A stretch of DNA of 64,000 bases, taken from Filosporella fistucella. Its lineage: Eukaryota > Ascomycota > Leotiomycetes > Helotiales. A program made the translations under genes and the position numbers. This document shows positions 38,301 through 49,669 of the stretch, one piece after another (the stretch's first letter is position 1; every line of letters begins with the position of its first letter). Below the pieces are notes generated by a model. The model was given only the letters and a program-made list of their open reading frames with translations, was not told the DNA's origin and did not search any database. The stretch covers positions 4,960,001 to 5,024,000 of the forward strand of contig JAQJZZ010000010.1 of assembly GCA_030077755.1 (NCBI GenBank), written 5' to 3'.

Positions 38301-40303
38301 CAGAACAGATTCTTGAACATGGCAGAGAACAAATGGATGATGAATCTAGAAGCATCATAAGCAAGCTGCACAAACTTCTTCGACCATATCTGCTTCGTAG
38401 ACTGAAGGCCGATGTTGAGAAGCAGATGCCTGCTAAGTATGAACATGTCGAGCTGTGCCGCCTTTCAAAGCGTCAGCGTGAGCTTTACGATGGGTTTCTA
38501 GCTCGCGATGATACCAGAGGAACCCTCGCTGGAGGGAACTATCTTTCCATCATCAATTGTCTGATGCAGCTGAGAAAGGTCTGTAATCATCCGGATCTGT
38601 TTATTGAGCGCGCAATTATGACCTCTTTCCCGATGGGGAAGTCTGTGGTTGCAGACTTCGAAATTAAGGAGCTACTTGTCCGGCGAAGACTTCTTCGAGA
38701 GGACCCTATGACCAAAGCCAGTCTGGATTTTCTAAATCTTGTACCCACAAAACACGAACGCTTATCCGAGGCTGTCACATCTAGGAGTGCTGCCCTCAGT
38801 GCCCAGCGCGTGTTGATGGACATGCGGGAAGCTCAACGAAAGCGAGCCCAAAATGCACTAACAAATTTGGATCCTTCAACCGCTAAATCGAACCTCGTTT
38901 ACCTAGAGAGCGCCTCGCGATGGGGAAGATTTGAAGAGCTTCAACATTGTGTATATCTCAATGCGCTTCGACGACAGCAAAAACCTATCTATGGCAGCCG
39001 CCTGGTCGACATGCTCACACTGGGGGTCAATGATCGACCTCAGAAACCATATCCAAAGAAAAGGGGCCAGCTGATGACCTGGCTAGAATCACGATCTCCC
39101 ACCTTGAATTCGATGATCCCTACTTTACAAATGAGATCAACGGCTCTGAACAGTACAATCAAGAAGTTTGCATGTGTAACTCCGCCAGTTGTTGCACGAG
39201 ATATGACAGCGCTTGCCCTAGGGCCTAGATTTGTCGACACCGTTCAAAGAACTGTCGATACATCTGTCATCGATCCTTATCACGAAGCGCGGATGAGATT
39301 GTCTATTCAGTTTCCAGACAAGCGACTCCTCCAGTATGATTGCGGCAAGCTTCAGATCCTCGCCAAACTCCTTCAGAAGCTCCAAGCTGGTGGACATCGG
39401 GCTCTAATCTTTACTCAGATGACAAAGGTCCTGGATATTCTAGAACAGTTCTTGAATATTCACGGGTACAAATATCTCCGTTTAGATGGTAGCACCAGTG
39501 TAGAACAAAGACAAATCTTGACAAATCGATTCAACAACGACGATCGGATTCTCGTTTTCATCCTTTCTTCTCGATCCGGTGGTTTGGGCATCAATCTTAC
39601 AGGTGCTGATACCGTCATTTTCTATGATCTCGATTGGAATCCTGCCATGGACAAACAATGTCAAGATCGTTGCCATCGTATAGGTCAAACCCGAGACGTG
39701 CACATCTACAGATTGGTCTCAGAACATACCATTGAAGCCAATATCCTACGTAAAGCCAATCAAAAAAGAATGCTCGATGATGTTGTCATCCAAGAGGGAG
39801 AGTTCACGACGGACTACTTCAACAAGGTGCAGGTCAAAGATGTACTTGATGGAGTCGCCGGGCTGGATGGTGATGAAGCCGCAAATGCTGCAATGGATAG
39901 AGTTCTTGGTGGACCAGACAATGAAAAGGAAGTGCAACGTGTGCTTGCTCAAGCTGAAGACCAGGAGGACGTTGCTGCCGCAAAATTGGCGGAAGCTGAA
40001 ATCATCGAGACAGATGCTGCAGACTTTGACGAGAATGTGGCAACAGCTTCTGCTACACCAGCGGGCGCCGGGACTCCTCGGGAAGACAGTGCAACTCAAG
40101 GCCAAGACACTTCTGTCGCTGATGCGATGGAATTCGACGAGAACGACGATGAACTTAATGCTTGGGGCAAGCCTGTCTCCTCGACAGATGATTATATGGT
40201 GAAGTTTATGATGGAGCAGCTCAAGGACACACCCGTAGAGCTTCCAAAGGATAAGAGCAAAAGTAAAAGGGGTAGAGACCACAGGTCTCATAGGGCAAGA
40301 TAG
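35382..40303 (+). CDS. swr1: SWR1 helicase, catalytic subunit of the SWR1 chromatin-remodelling complex
   Basis: Two exons (35382..35427 and 35487..40303) give 1620 residues. The ATPase exchanges H2A for H2A.Z in nucleosomes. After a basic, disordered N-terminus an HSA domain (about residues 335-386, HMNRAAIEFRRLMQMEQKKH) binds actin-related proteins. A long Asp/Glu-rich region (about 460-670) is expected to contact histones. The SNF2 ATPase has Walker A DEMGLGKT (near 778) and DEAH in ILDEAHHIKN (near 882). The two RecA lobes are split by a roughly 200-residue insertion, the hallmark of the INO80/SWR1 class. The second lobe ends with RSGGLGINLTGADTVIFYDL and QCQDRCHRIGQ (near 1410). The first exon is just 46 nt, so predictions starting at the Met at 35945 would lose about 170 residues. 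Confidence 0.96.
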
Positions 40304-40331
40304 TATCAACCTGTATATTATAATTTTGATT

Positions 40332-41047
40332 TCACTGGGTGTGGTGATTGGGTGGATATTGTATGAGCATTGGATGGAACGGCGTTGAATGATGGGATGA
40401 GGCATAAAGTGGAGTTCTAAAGCATTGGTAGAGATGGTCTGGCATTGGAGCTTGGGTCTCACACTTTGAGAATTTCCGGAAGACTGTAGAATTAAAGATG
40501 AAAACTCGGTTGTACATGTCAGCAAACTTACTCATACCGTACCTGTTGGTACAGTATCCCACTCTACCCATAGTGTATCCGAATTGTCCGAAGTGCTGCA
40601 GCCTTGCGGACAAAGTCAAAACGTGATTTGACTGAGTAGTGATTCGAACTCCATCAGTTACACTCACAAGCACTTCACGCCAATGTCCTTCAGTTTGCTG
40701 GCAATTCTGTTATTAGAATTGTTCTATTGAAAGTCCACCAAATCTCAGCATCTTACCAGTGTATAAACACCTGTTCGGAGATAAGCCGGCTTCACAATAA
40801 CAACACAAGGATCACCAGCACCCAACTGAGGTATGCAGCGAATCATCTCCCAGCCCGCCATCTCTTCCGCGCGATACCACCCCAAAAATCTGCTTTCAAA
40901 CCACAAAATAGGTGCTGACAATGCAGCAAGGCTACCGAAAAAGTCACCATGCCATTTCCAGGAAAGAGCCAGGCAATGGTGTCGCCATCGTTTGATAAAG
41001 TATACTCTTTTTCTGTTTACTTTTTCTTCTTCTTCTTCTCTCTCCAT
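40332..41047 (-). CDS. Hypothetical protein of unknown function
   Basis: Unrecognised gene. Two exons (40757..41047 and 40332..40706) joined by a phase-0 intron with good borders (GTAAGA ... AACAG) give 221 residues. The N-terminus is a charged MEREEEEEK run encoded by a CTT/TTC repeat. Then come segments such as CLALSWKWHGDFFGSL, GDPCVVIVKPAYLRTGVYTL and ATLQ-like beta-rich text including SVTDGVRITTQSNHVLTLSA. A further strong donor (GTAAGT) inside the second exon bounds a 48-nt in-frame intron ending TCTACAG, so a 205-residue form is equally possible. The stop lies 28 bp beyond the SWR1 stop, on the opposite strand. The frame-keeping intron argues for a gene, but no domain supports it; translation from the internal Met of MAGWEMIRC is also possible. 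Confidence 0.45.
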
Positions 41048-41407
41048 CCTAATATCCTACATCTTTGAATCCTACTTCATGTTTTGAGAAGCTGTGCGAC
41101 GCGATTTGGAGCGCGGAGATACCTCCGAGTTTGTTTATCAGCCTTCCGACGCTTCCGAGAGGCTGTCAAGAGACTGGAAAGGGCGTCATTGAGTGGGTTG
41201 TTGTTTTGAGAGAATTGGGATCGGGGAAAGTAGGGAAGGAAGGATTGATTTCTTTCAGAGAGGGTTATAAGAGGCCTTGAGTCAAAGGTGCTGTGGAAGA
41301 ATTCACGTTTGGCCTTGTACGCCGCGACGAAATTTGAGTGGTACAGAGTCTGCCAGAATATTTATTGGGATCAGCCCACGAATTCTGCGATCGCATATTG
41401 ATTCAAG
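41048..41407. other. Divergent intergenic region
   Basis: 360 bp between the unknown gene (-) and the wax-synthase-like gene (+). Nothing further recognised. Confidence 0.5.
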
Positions 41408-42610
41408 ATGAATCTTTCTTACTATCCACCGCTTCCAATTCAGATCGCAAATCTGCCTCCTGTGGTAGAGCAGCTGGGACATGAAACTATCAAGGCTGCG
41501 TCTTTCCTGCTTATACCTATTGAGCTACTCTATTTCTCAGTATACTTTCATTTGAAAGGATACTATCGAGTCTACCGGGTATTGACATTCTTGTCAATCG
41601 CTGCGTTCTGGATATCACCATTTCTGGCGCCAATATCTTGTGGTCCGGCGAGATGTCTGCAGAATTTTGCAGGTATGTCAATGTCCCATATATACGGGGA
41701 AGAATGATTGCCCATATCTAACTCGAACAATTCTTCCAAAATATTGTCCTCGTGGCACGTATTTAATTTTTGCTGAAACATCGCAGTTGCAATTGGTACA
41801 ATGAAGCTCTTGGATATTTGGGCACGCAGACACGATCTTCCCACCTACACAGCTGGACGAAGACCACCCGACTGGCTGTTTCCCTTCATTGTTCTAATAG
41901 AGCTTCGATACGAATCCTTCACCCCAAATCATATAAGAGTTCCCAGAAAGCAAGAGAACTTCAGTGAGCCGGTCCAGTTGGGTATACACATCGGCGCCTT
42001 CATCTTCCTCCAAACCCTCCCACAAAACTACCCCACTATACTCGCATTTGAGGTGCTCCTTGCGATATACATTATATGGACAAGTATGCAGCTGCTACTT
42101 CGGTACAAGAGTAGCCCAGCTCTGTTTGGGCCGCTGTATCTTGCAGACAGCCTGACAGGATTTTGGTAGACTTGTCGTCCTGTTTGATTGAATTTGCTGC
42201 TGAAAATTTCTAGGTCCGAGACATGGCACAATGCATTTGCGTCTCCCTGCACATCACTAGCATATGCTCCTCTGCGATATGGCCTCCCTAGGTACGGTGT
42301 ACCGATCCCAATAGCACGCTCTCTTGGAGTGATGGGTGCCTTCAGTTTGATGGCGTTGTTCCACCTCTATGCATTATACCCGATCCTACATGCAGGTGGC
42401 CTCTTTCGTATTGCAGTATTTTTCCTTCTCAACGGCATAGCAACAGTCTCGGAAGCTGTAATATGGGGACACCGGAGACACGTTGTCAAAGCAGTTCTTG
42501 CGTGGACATTTCAAACTACCCTTGCTAGCTGGGCTGCGAGCGGTATGAATATCCCAAACGGATTATCAAGGATAAAGTGGAAAGAAATATGCGACGCGCC
42601 GAGATACTGA
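41408..42610 (+). CDS. Wax-synthase-domain membrane protein (MBOAT-related acyltransferase)
   Basis: Three exons (41408..41672, 41787..42165, 42214..42610) give 346 residues with consistent phases. The protein is polytopic, with about seven or eight hydrophobic helices, such as PTILAFEVLLAIYIIW and GVMGAFSLMALFHLYALY. The segment SLTGFWSETWHNAFASP, spanning the second junction, is the wax-synthase/MBOAT-like signature with the presumed active-site His. Fungal members include trichothecene O-acetyltransferase Tri7-like proteins and others acting on secondary metabolites or lipids. There is no biosynthetic cluster here, so the acyl acceptor is unknown. Confidence 0.8.
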
Positions 42611-42988
42611 AGTGGTACATTTGCTTGCGCCCCCATCATTCTGCTTCCACTCGTGGCCAGATGGTTTTCGCGACCTGTACCCGATTAATACGTGGTGTCA
42701 TCATGGCACTATGATTTGGAACTACCTACATATTTTGTGAGCGTCAAAGCAAGTCAGAGAGCCCTAAGGCAAGATTGCAGGCACTTGAAAGAAATCAAAA
42801 TCGAAAAGTCCAAGAGGCGGTAATGTGGTGGACCGAGAAACAGTGTTCTGTGCTTACCAACTCCGCACACAATATTTGAAGCAATCAAGAACAGTGACAA
42901 ACCTGATAAGGACCTCATATCACAGTCACAAGAGGGGAATGGCCTTCCCTTGATTGATCATCTCTTTTATGAACAGTGGCGAAAGTGG
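42611..42988. other. Convergent intergenic region
   Basis: Shared 3' flank of the wax-synthase-like gene (+) and the F-box gene (-). No gene seen. Confidence 0.5.
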
Positions 42989-43447
42989 CTACCGGTGGTC
43001 GAAATACCTCGAACTACCCATGCTACCGTGATATCGGAGGACGTACTTGATATGTGCACATGAGATACACGTTCCTCCTAGAAATCCCAACTCTGAATGA
43101 ATTTTGCCAAACTTCTTGCAGAAACCACAGTAAATCATATCCTTCGGTTTCCATTGCTGCAGGTGGTCATACAGATGACATAGAGTAAATTGCTGAGAGG
43201 TCGGAATGGGGCAATTGTATGAGCATGAATTCAGCGGAGTTTTTTTCTTCAGACGGCGATACGTGAGATATATCCGCTTAGAAGTAAGTGCGAAGCAGAC
43301 CGAATGAACGGGGTCAAGATGTTGGAATATTTCCAGGATTATTTCCGTCAGTTGGAGGGCAAGTGGGCAGCAGCTTGGCGGCTCCGAGGTCTGCCAAGGC
43401 TGTGCAGAAGATGTGGAATGTGATATTATGCTGTTTAATCGCGACAT
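42989..43447 (-). CDS. F-box protein (small)
   Basis: A single-exon protein of 152 residues from the Met at 43447; the frame extends upstream to a Met at 43672, which would add 75 poorly structured residues. An F-box motif spans LALQLTEIILEIFQHLDPVH through TSKRIYLTYRRL, with the usual Leu-x-x-Glu-I-x-L pattern and the LTSKR-like end. The C-terminal part has CysxxCys pairs (YCGFCKK and CISC), which may bind zinc. F-box proteins bring substrates to SCF ubiquitin ligases; fungal genomes have many short ones of unknown target. The gene is divergent from TRS130. Confidence 0.7.
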   Translation of the reverse strand: MSRLNSIISHSTSSAQPWQTSEPPSCCPLALQLTEIILEIFQHLDPVHSVCFALTSKRIYLTYRRLKKKTPLNSCSYNCPIPTSQQFTLCHLYDHLQQWKPKDMIYCGFCKKFGKIHSELGFLGGTCISCAHIKYVLRYHGSMGSSRYFDHR

Positions 43448-43760
43448 GATGATCGGTATTAAGAGGTCGGCTGGCAACTGATTTTGCATATACCTTTTCG
43501 CATTATGTAGAGAAGCTATTTTAAATTCTGTAGAATTTTCTTTAGGCACCAACAATGATTCAATTAATGAAAGGTAGTTGGCTGTAGCGACCAGAGCATA
43601 GCCTGGCCTGGTAGACTCACCGCTTCCCGAATTGGCGATCGAAACAATTCTGCAACCTCGAGAGTAGAGCAACGCAGCACCTTAATGGGCTCAACCTAGA
43701 TTACCCTGTGTTGACTCTCCTTTCCATGATCCATTGTGATGTTAAGTCATCACGACTACA
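43448..43760. other. Divergent intergenic region, F-box / TRS130
   Basis: 313 bp if the shorter F-box start is right. No specific sites recognised. Confidence 0.45.
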
Positions 43761-46700
43761 ATGGAGCAGCCATCCTCAAGCTCCAAAGTTACAGGTATAG
43801 AAAGCAAACATTTAATATAGCTGTGCCTTAGCTAATAGCTCCCAAGTTGAATACTTTGATCCACATGGTGTGTACCAGCTCTTGAGCCCTGGCTTGCTGC
43901 CTCGCCTTCCTCTGCGGAATTTACACTGGGAATCGCATGCTGGCCCTTTGCGATCGATATCCTCCCTTCACATCGACCTTGTCCCTTCAGCCGCGGACGT
44001 TCAAACCAAAGATGTCGCATCCGCAAGCAATCTTAGTCTCTCAAGAGTGAAGAGCGAAGATTCCGCTACCAGTGGAGATGATGGATTTCGAACACAGGCC
44101 TTAGGAAATGCGGCGATTGAAAGGCCAGAATCTGTGTCTGGACCGCCGAAAGCCCTAGTAAAGGAGCGCAGGCATCAAATCCCAGGACTGCGACAGACTC
44201 CATATTTAAAGGTCTTCTTTCTTCGGTGCGATGACAATGAAACATATAAAACTCAAGCCCGGCGGCAGGTCCGAGAATGGATAAAAGAGCATACGCCACC
44301 GGCTCAGAGTACGAGCAAAGTTACAGCGCAAGAGAACCATGATGCCTACGAGTGGTTAATTGTACACGTTATTGTGCCAAATACAGCCGCTGCTACGCAG
44401 CCTAGAACAAGCGGAAAGGGAGCAGAAGGGAGCTCTGGGTCGTCGTCGGAAAAGTCCACAGCTCGATGGCGTGGTGGTGGCTCAACTACCATCCTCGAAA
44501 AGTTACGAGCTGACTTTAATGGCTCGTCTAAATCTGCGGTTGATCGAGTGGCTCAAATTCGCATTGGAATCAATGATGTGCCATATGATATGCTTCCCAG
44601 GGTTGTACCTGCAATTCCAGGGTCATATACTGAGACACCACAGGAGAATGAAAATGCTTGGTTGGATTTAGTTTCGAAATTCAAATCTTTGATTCTGATG
44701 TCCTTTGATATGCGTGTCAGTCAGTATGAGGAAGATATTCGAGAAAAAGATACCCAGAGATCATTGCCAGGCTGGAATTTCTGCACGTTTTTCGTTCTTA
44801 AAGAGGGTCTTGCTAGAGGGTTTGAAAGCGTTGGGCTAGTTGAGGATGCTCTTGTTGGGTATGATGAGCTTGCAATTGGTTTAGATACCATTATCAGGGA
44901 GCAGTCCTCTGCAGCATCAGGCCCAACCCACGGTGGGGCATTTCTCCCCTTCACGGCAGAATTAAAACAACGAGCAGAACAAGCAAAATCAGCGATTCTC
45001 AAGGACATGGGCGATGTTGATGCGGAAACAGATGATCCTATAGATTTGCAATCAACATCTCAGAGTATTGAACATGAGGATACTGAAATACCTCTAAATG
45101 CCTCAAAGAAGCGTTATCGAGAATTGATACTCTCAAATGACATATCAATTTTCGATTTCCGCTGTTATCTGTTTGCCAGACAGCTATCTCTTTTGCTTCG
45201 CCTCGCCAATGCTTGGTCCTCGCAAGAAGAGCTCCTTGCAAAACTCAAAGAACAAAGGGAATCAAGCTTGCAAGGAGTAGCTGCAAGATTACCTACGTCT
45301 CAGCCATCAGAGGATGTGGAGAACCTTGCCGTGCTGGGAGAAATCTGCAAAAGGTCTATTGCTTTTGTGGCTTCCATTGCACGCATTCTGAGGGATGACA
45401 TATGGGCATCTTGGATGGCTGCGAATTCAACAGAGCCTACTGATGGGGACTCTAGCTCTCGAGTAACTCCGGATCCTGTCATGTCAAAGGTGGTCGACAA
45501 CATAGTTTCTTCTTTCACGTTCGCCATTTCACAACAAATCCTTGCCCAAACATCAACTAAATCCCTTCCCATACCTCCCTCAACTCTGGCACCTCCAAGC
45601 AGCAAGATTGCTAGTGATGGGCAGGAACCCAAAGCTGCCATCCCAGAACCGAAGACAATGATGCATCCGGCTAGAAGCAGCTCCCTTGCCTTGAGATCGA
45701 GTTCTCGAGAACCACCAAGTCCTGGTAAGTTCCCTGGTGGACGAAGATCTAGCGTGCCGGAGTCGGGTGCAGTAGCATCACCGTTTCTGAAAGCTGGACT
45801 TGAGGAACTCGCTGCACATAGAGCCGAGCTCTACCTTCTGTCGAGAAATATCCTCGAACAAGTTGGCAAAGAGCATGGATGGAGCTCGGGATGGGCTGAG
45901 ATAGCTCACCTCCAATCTGATAAGCCAGGGGAAATGCATGAAGTCGATCTTAGCATAGAAGAGGTTGACCTCGGCCAAGAAGCATCTGAGAAAGGAGATG
46001 AATCTATCATCACGAATATACCCCCCTCATCTCATGGGATTGATAGTAAATTGCTTCGAACCGCTATCGACAACAAGGACGACTTTTACCGACTCTATGA
46101 GACTTTGACGGATAAGGCGCTTCGTCACTATACCGTCGCAAATCACGTACAGTCAGTGCAAGCAAGTATGGCAGATCTTGCTGTTCTCAAGTATCACCTA
46201 ACAGACTTTGCTGCTGCCGCATCATACTTCTACCGAATGGCACCTTTCTACGGCGAGGATGGCTGGACAAATATTGAGTTGTCTGTTCTGGTGATGTGGG
46301 CCAAATGTCTCAAAGAACTCAAACGTAGGGAAGAATATGTTAAGGTTGTACTGAAGCTTCTGTCTAAGGCTGCAATGGTAGAAAATGAGAGACAAAAGAG
46401 AAAGTCAACCTTAAAATTAGGACGAGTTAGATCATTCGGCCTCGATGAAGCCCTGCCAGTCGAGTCGTACCTCCCGGATTTACTTCGAGTGACTAAAAGT
46501 CTACCGCATGAAATATCAGTACCTCTGCAAAACTTTTTTGGCCATGTTGAGGTTGATGGGACTGTTAGATATCATCCAGAGATGGACAGTTTCGGGTTGC
46601 AAATTCGACTTAATTATCTGCTCGCGGATGAATTGAATATAGAAATAGCCAAAGTCAAGATCACGGCGTTGTTCGGAGATGCGAACCGTGAGATATGGCT

Positions 46701-48583
46701 TGAGATGGACAAGAGCTCGATCATGAAGAAAGGAATCGTGAAGCTCTCGGTCAAAAGTAACGTAAGTGTTTTCCGTATTGCTTCTGCTCATACTGAAGTG
46801 CTCACCCATTTAGGTAATCGTACCCGGGACCTACATTGTGACACACATCAGCCTTCATACTCGTAATATTACTTTTCAGTATACACACAGCACGACTGCT
46901 GTCATCAGTGGAAAGGATAAGGCATTCTTCAAATGTCCTAGACTCCTGGTATATCATCGAGAAGAAGCATTTGATGTTCGTTTAAATGCCTCTAGATACA
47001 TGCATCTAGATCGCAATCGCTCGCTTGAGCTCGTCTTATCATCTGGTTGGAATGATATTACCGCTGGTGAGATTCATGTCCGGGCAGCTACCGCAGGATT
47101 AAGGCTTCAAACTAGCGAAGCCAAAGTGGTAGAGGGTTCATTGCAGCTTTCGAAGAAAGTTGAAGCTGGAGTCGTCCGTCTGGGTTCTATGGAATCTGGT
47201 TCTACCTCCAAAATAATCATGCCATTCAGTCTCGAGCATGAGGTTAATGAGATATCCCTAAAGCTAGAGATATCCTACACTACCGAAAAAGGGATTTTCT
47301 TCTTCGCTGCAACTCCATCCGTCTCGATTATGCTTCCACTCGGTGTAAATGTACAGGATGTTTTCAAGCACAAAGGTCTCTTCTCAAAGTTCACGATTTC
47401 ATCCGCAACATCAAGCCCATTACGACTATTAGGGTCACGGTTGGACGGTTCTGAGGTATACGATGCACATGGAGGCGCCGCCATTTCTAGACCGCTTGTT
47501 ATTTTCCCTCGCCAGCCGGTAACAATGCTTTATAAAATTACGAAAACGGAGGCGGCACGGAATGAATCTTCAGGACCTCGAAAAGGTCGCAAATCCTCCT
47601 TATCACTGGTTCTCAATTACATCTGCCTGGAGGAAGAGATCGAACATGCTGTCACCAAAGACTTGCAGCGCGTTCTACGCACTAGTCCATTAAATTCATA
47701 TGCCCGTCTTATCATACCTACGGTTGTTACAGAACTGCGGGCTCACTTTACTCCGTACGACCATGAGCGAACGGCTATACTAAGCGAGATCTCAACGTCT
47801 GCTTTGTCTACTGTCAGATGGCGAGATCAGTTTGCAGGTCTCGGACACTCCACCGAGCAAGATCAGGAAGTAGCAGTGTTGATTGAAGAGTTCCTTCTCA
47901 AATGGCAAAGCCAAATGCCTGTCATATCTCTGATACCAGTCAATATTACAGAAGAAAGCCTGAAAGAGACCAGATCTATTATCATTCCTGTTGAGGTTCC
48001 ATCTGTTACAGTTGTTCACACAGCTGATCTAAAGATCCACGACCCAACACCGATTCAGCCAAACACAGTTGTCGCAGCTTCAAATCAGCCCATTTCGGTC
48101 TCGTTGATAATCAAATCAACACGAGATTGGGACCATGAAATTGGTACCCATCCAAACGAGTTTCTCGAATTCTTTTACGAAGTATCTGGAGCTGCTGATA
48201 CTTGGCTCATCGGGGGCAGGAGAAAAGGACATTTCAAAGTGCCCGTAAAGCCATCCCCGCAGGACAGTAAGCGCCAATTGAGTTTTCCGGTTGTATTGAT
48301 TCCCTTGAGGGAAGGCTTCCTGCCATTCCCAAATGTCGACATAAAGCCTGCTCCTTCGATTAGAAGTCCGGTGACTAGTCCTACCGAAAACGCAGCTCGA
48401 GCAAAGCAACCCGCCATTACCTGCGAAACTGATTTCAAGAATGCTGGAGAAACTATTCGAGTAATCAGTGATGCACGCAAGACTACCGTTAGTCTTGATG
48501 CAAGTGGACCGCAAGGTGGTGCTTGGCTTCTCGAGAGCGAAAGACGAGGCGTGAGTAACAATGGAGAGGTAACCATAGGGTGA
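43761..48583 (+). CDS. trs130: TRAPP complex subunit Trs130 / TRAPPC10
   Basis: Three exons (43761..43794, 43832..46761, 46814..48583) give 1577 residues. Trs130/TRAPPC10 belongs to the TRAPPII complex, a Golgi tethering factor and GEF for Ypt31/Rab11-class GTPases. The N-terminal portion VEYFDPHGVYQLL and TPYLKVFFLRCDDNETYK are typical of the family. A long helical middle contains WNFCTFFVLKEGLARGFESV and the TPR-like ADLAVLKYHLTDFAAAASYF. The C-terminal third is beta-rich, with HISLHTRNITFQY across the last junction. The first intron is only 37 nt, with the acceptor picked at 43830-43831 because the next AG breaks the frame. The family is usually somewhat shorter (roughly 1100-1450), so a few disordered insertions (e.g. 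45540-45780) account for the extra length. Confidence 0.88.
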
Positions 48584-49669
48584 GGGGAAAAAACGTCGTC
48601 CGCGAGATAGCCATCAATTAGGACGATGAGGCTAGCTGACAGATTTTGGGAGAAGGGGCGGGGAAGCCAGGATATATCTGCATCTGCCCTGTATCAGAGA
48701 TCCAGAAGATCCTGCTGTAAGATAGCTTGATACCACGCACCTGGAATCAAGCCCCGCGAAGTCAACCTTGGTCACGTTGGAAAAAATCGACCTATCGTTA
48801 GCCATTATTTATTCACCCTTGTGAAGTTTCCATCCTGATATGCAGCTACATATCTGTTCTAGCCTCAGGTAATCACTTTGAACCTTGCTCTGTAGCGAAT
48901 AAGCTCTGCAAACCTAGAGTCTCTTGCTGATGGTTCTTGGATCGCATTATTCCGCGAAATCAACTCGATCCCAGAACACTCTTTGCCGATCCCCCACGCC
49001 ACATTTCAGTGGCTACAAATGATCATAAAGTTCAAAGACGTGCTCGCACTTTTAAAGTTCTGGGCTCAAGATCACTGTGGCGCACAAGATCAATCACAAA
49101 GTTGCACCGGGTCTCCCTAGATGCAAGTAGCCTTCAAGCGCTCAGGATTACTACCGAATCCCAATCCCAAGAAATCGACAAAACGATCATCTCAAGTGAG
49201 CTTACAGCGGATGAAACGTAACAATTGCATATATGGTTCTTTATCGCTTATCCAATTCCTTATCAGCGGGCAATTCTGCTCAGAAGGGACATGTTTTGCA
49301 TACCCTGAAGCTTACAGCGATCAAGCATGCGCGAGTGGGCATGGCAGGCCTACTGCTACCTAGCGTAGGGTCTTTCCTAGTGGCGGGGTCCGGCAAACTG
49401 TGAGGGGCACGCTACTGCATCAATCTTTGTGCGCTGCAGGAGACCTTCCTGAATTCTTCAGTTCACAGTCGCACTTAATTCGGCTTCGCCGTTGAGGGTC
49501 CTATGATAAGGTGCTTGCGTGGTTGTTTGTTTAGGTTTGATTGAACAAGGAAATGGGAATAGATATGCTTTACCTATTCTCTGTACATAAAGCTATTGAA
49601 CCCCGCCTTTTTAAGTGATTGGTTTTTAAGTGATTGATAAATTGACTACGTTTTCTACGTGCACATGAT
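48584..49669. other. Intergenic, TRS130 3' flank and permease promoter
   Basis: About 1.1 kb without a recognisable gene. It ends in a 15-bp tandem duplication just before the permease start. Confidence 0.5.
49608..49636. repeat. Short direct repeat before the permease start
   Basis: Two adjacent copies of TTTTTAAGTGATTG, at 49608-49621 and 49623-49636, 33 bp before the permease ATG. Possibly a slippage duplication; function unknown. Confidence 0.7.

Noticed and set aside
35945..40303. SWR1 starting at the internal Met at 35945
   Set aside because: The frame is open upstream to 35487 and joins a 46-nt first exon with good splice sites and its own ATG.
39746..40525. 259-codon minus frame across the end of SWR1
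   Set aside because: Antisense shadow of the SWR1 C-terminus; no domain, and it overlaps the better-supported minus gene in another frame.
40625..40655. B-box-like GAGTTCGAATC on the minus strand
   Set aside because: Lies in an open exon and lacks the rest of a cloverleaf.
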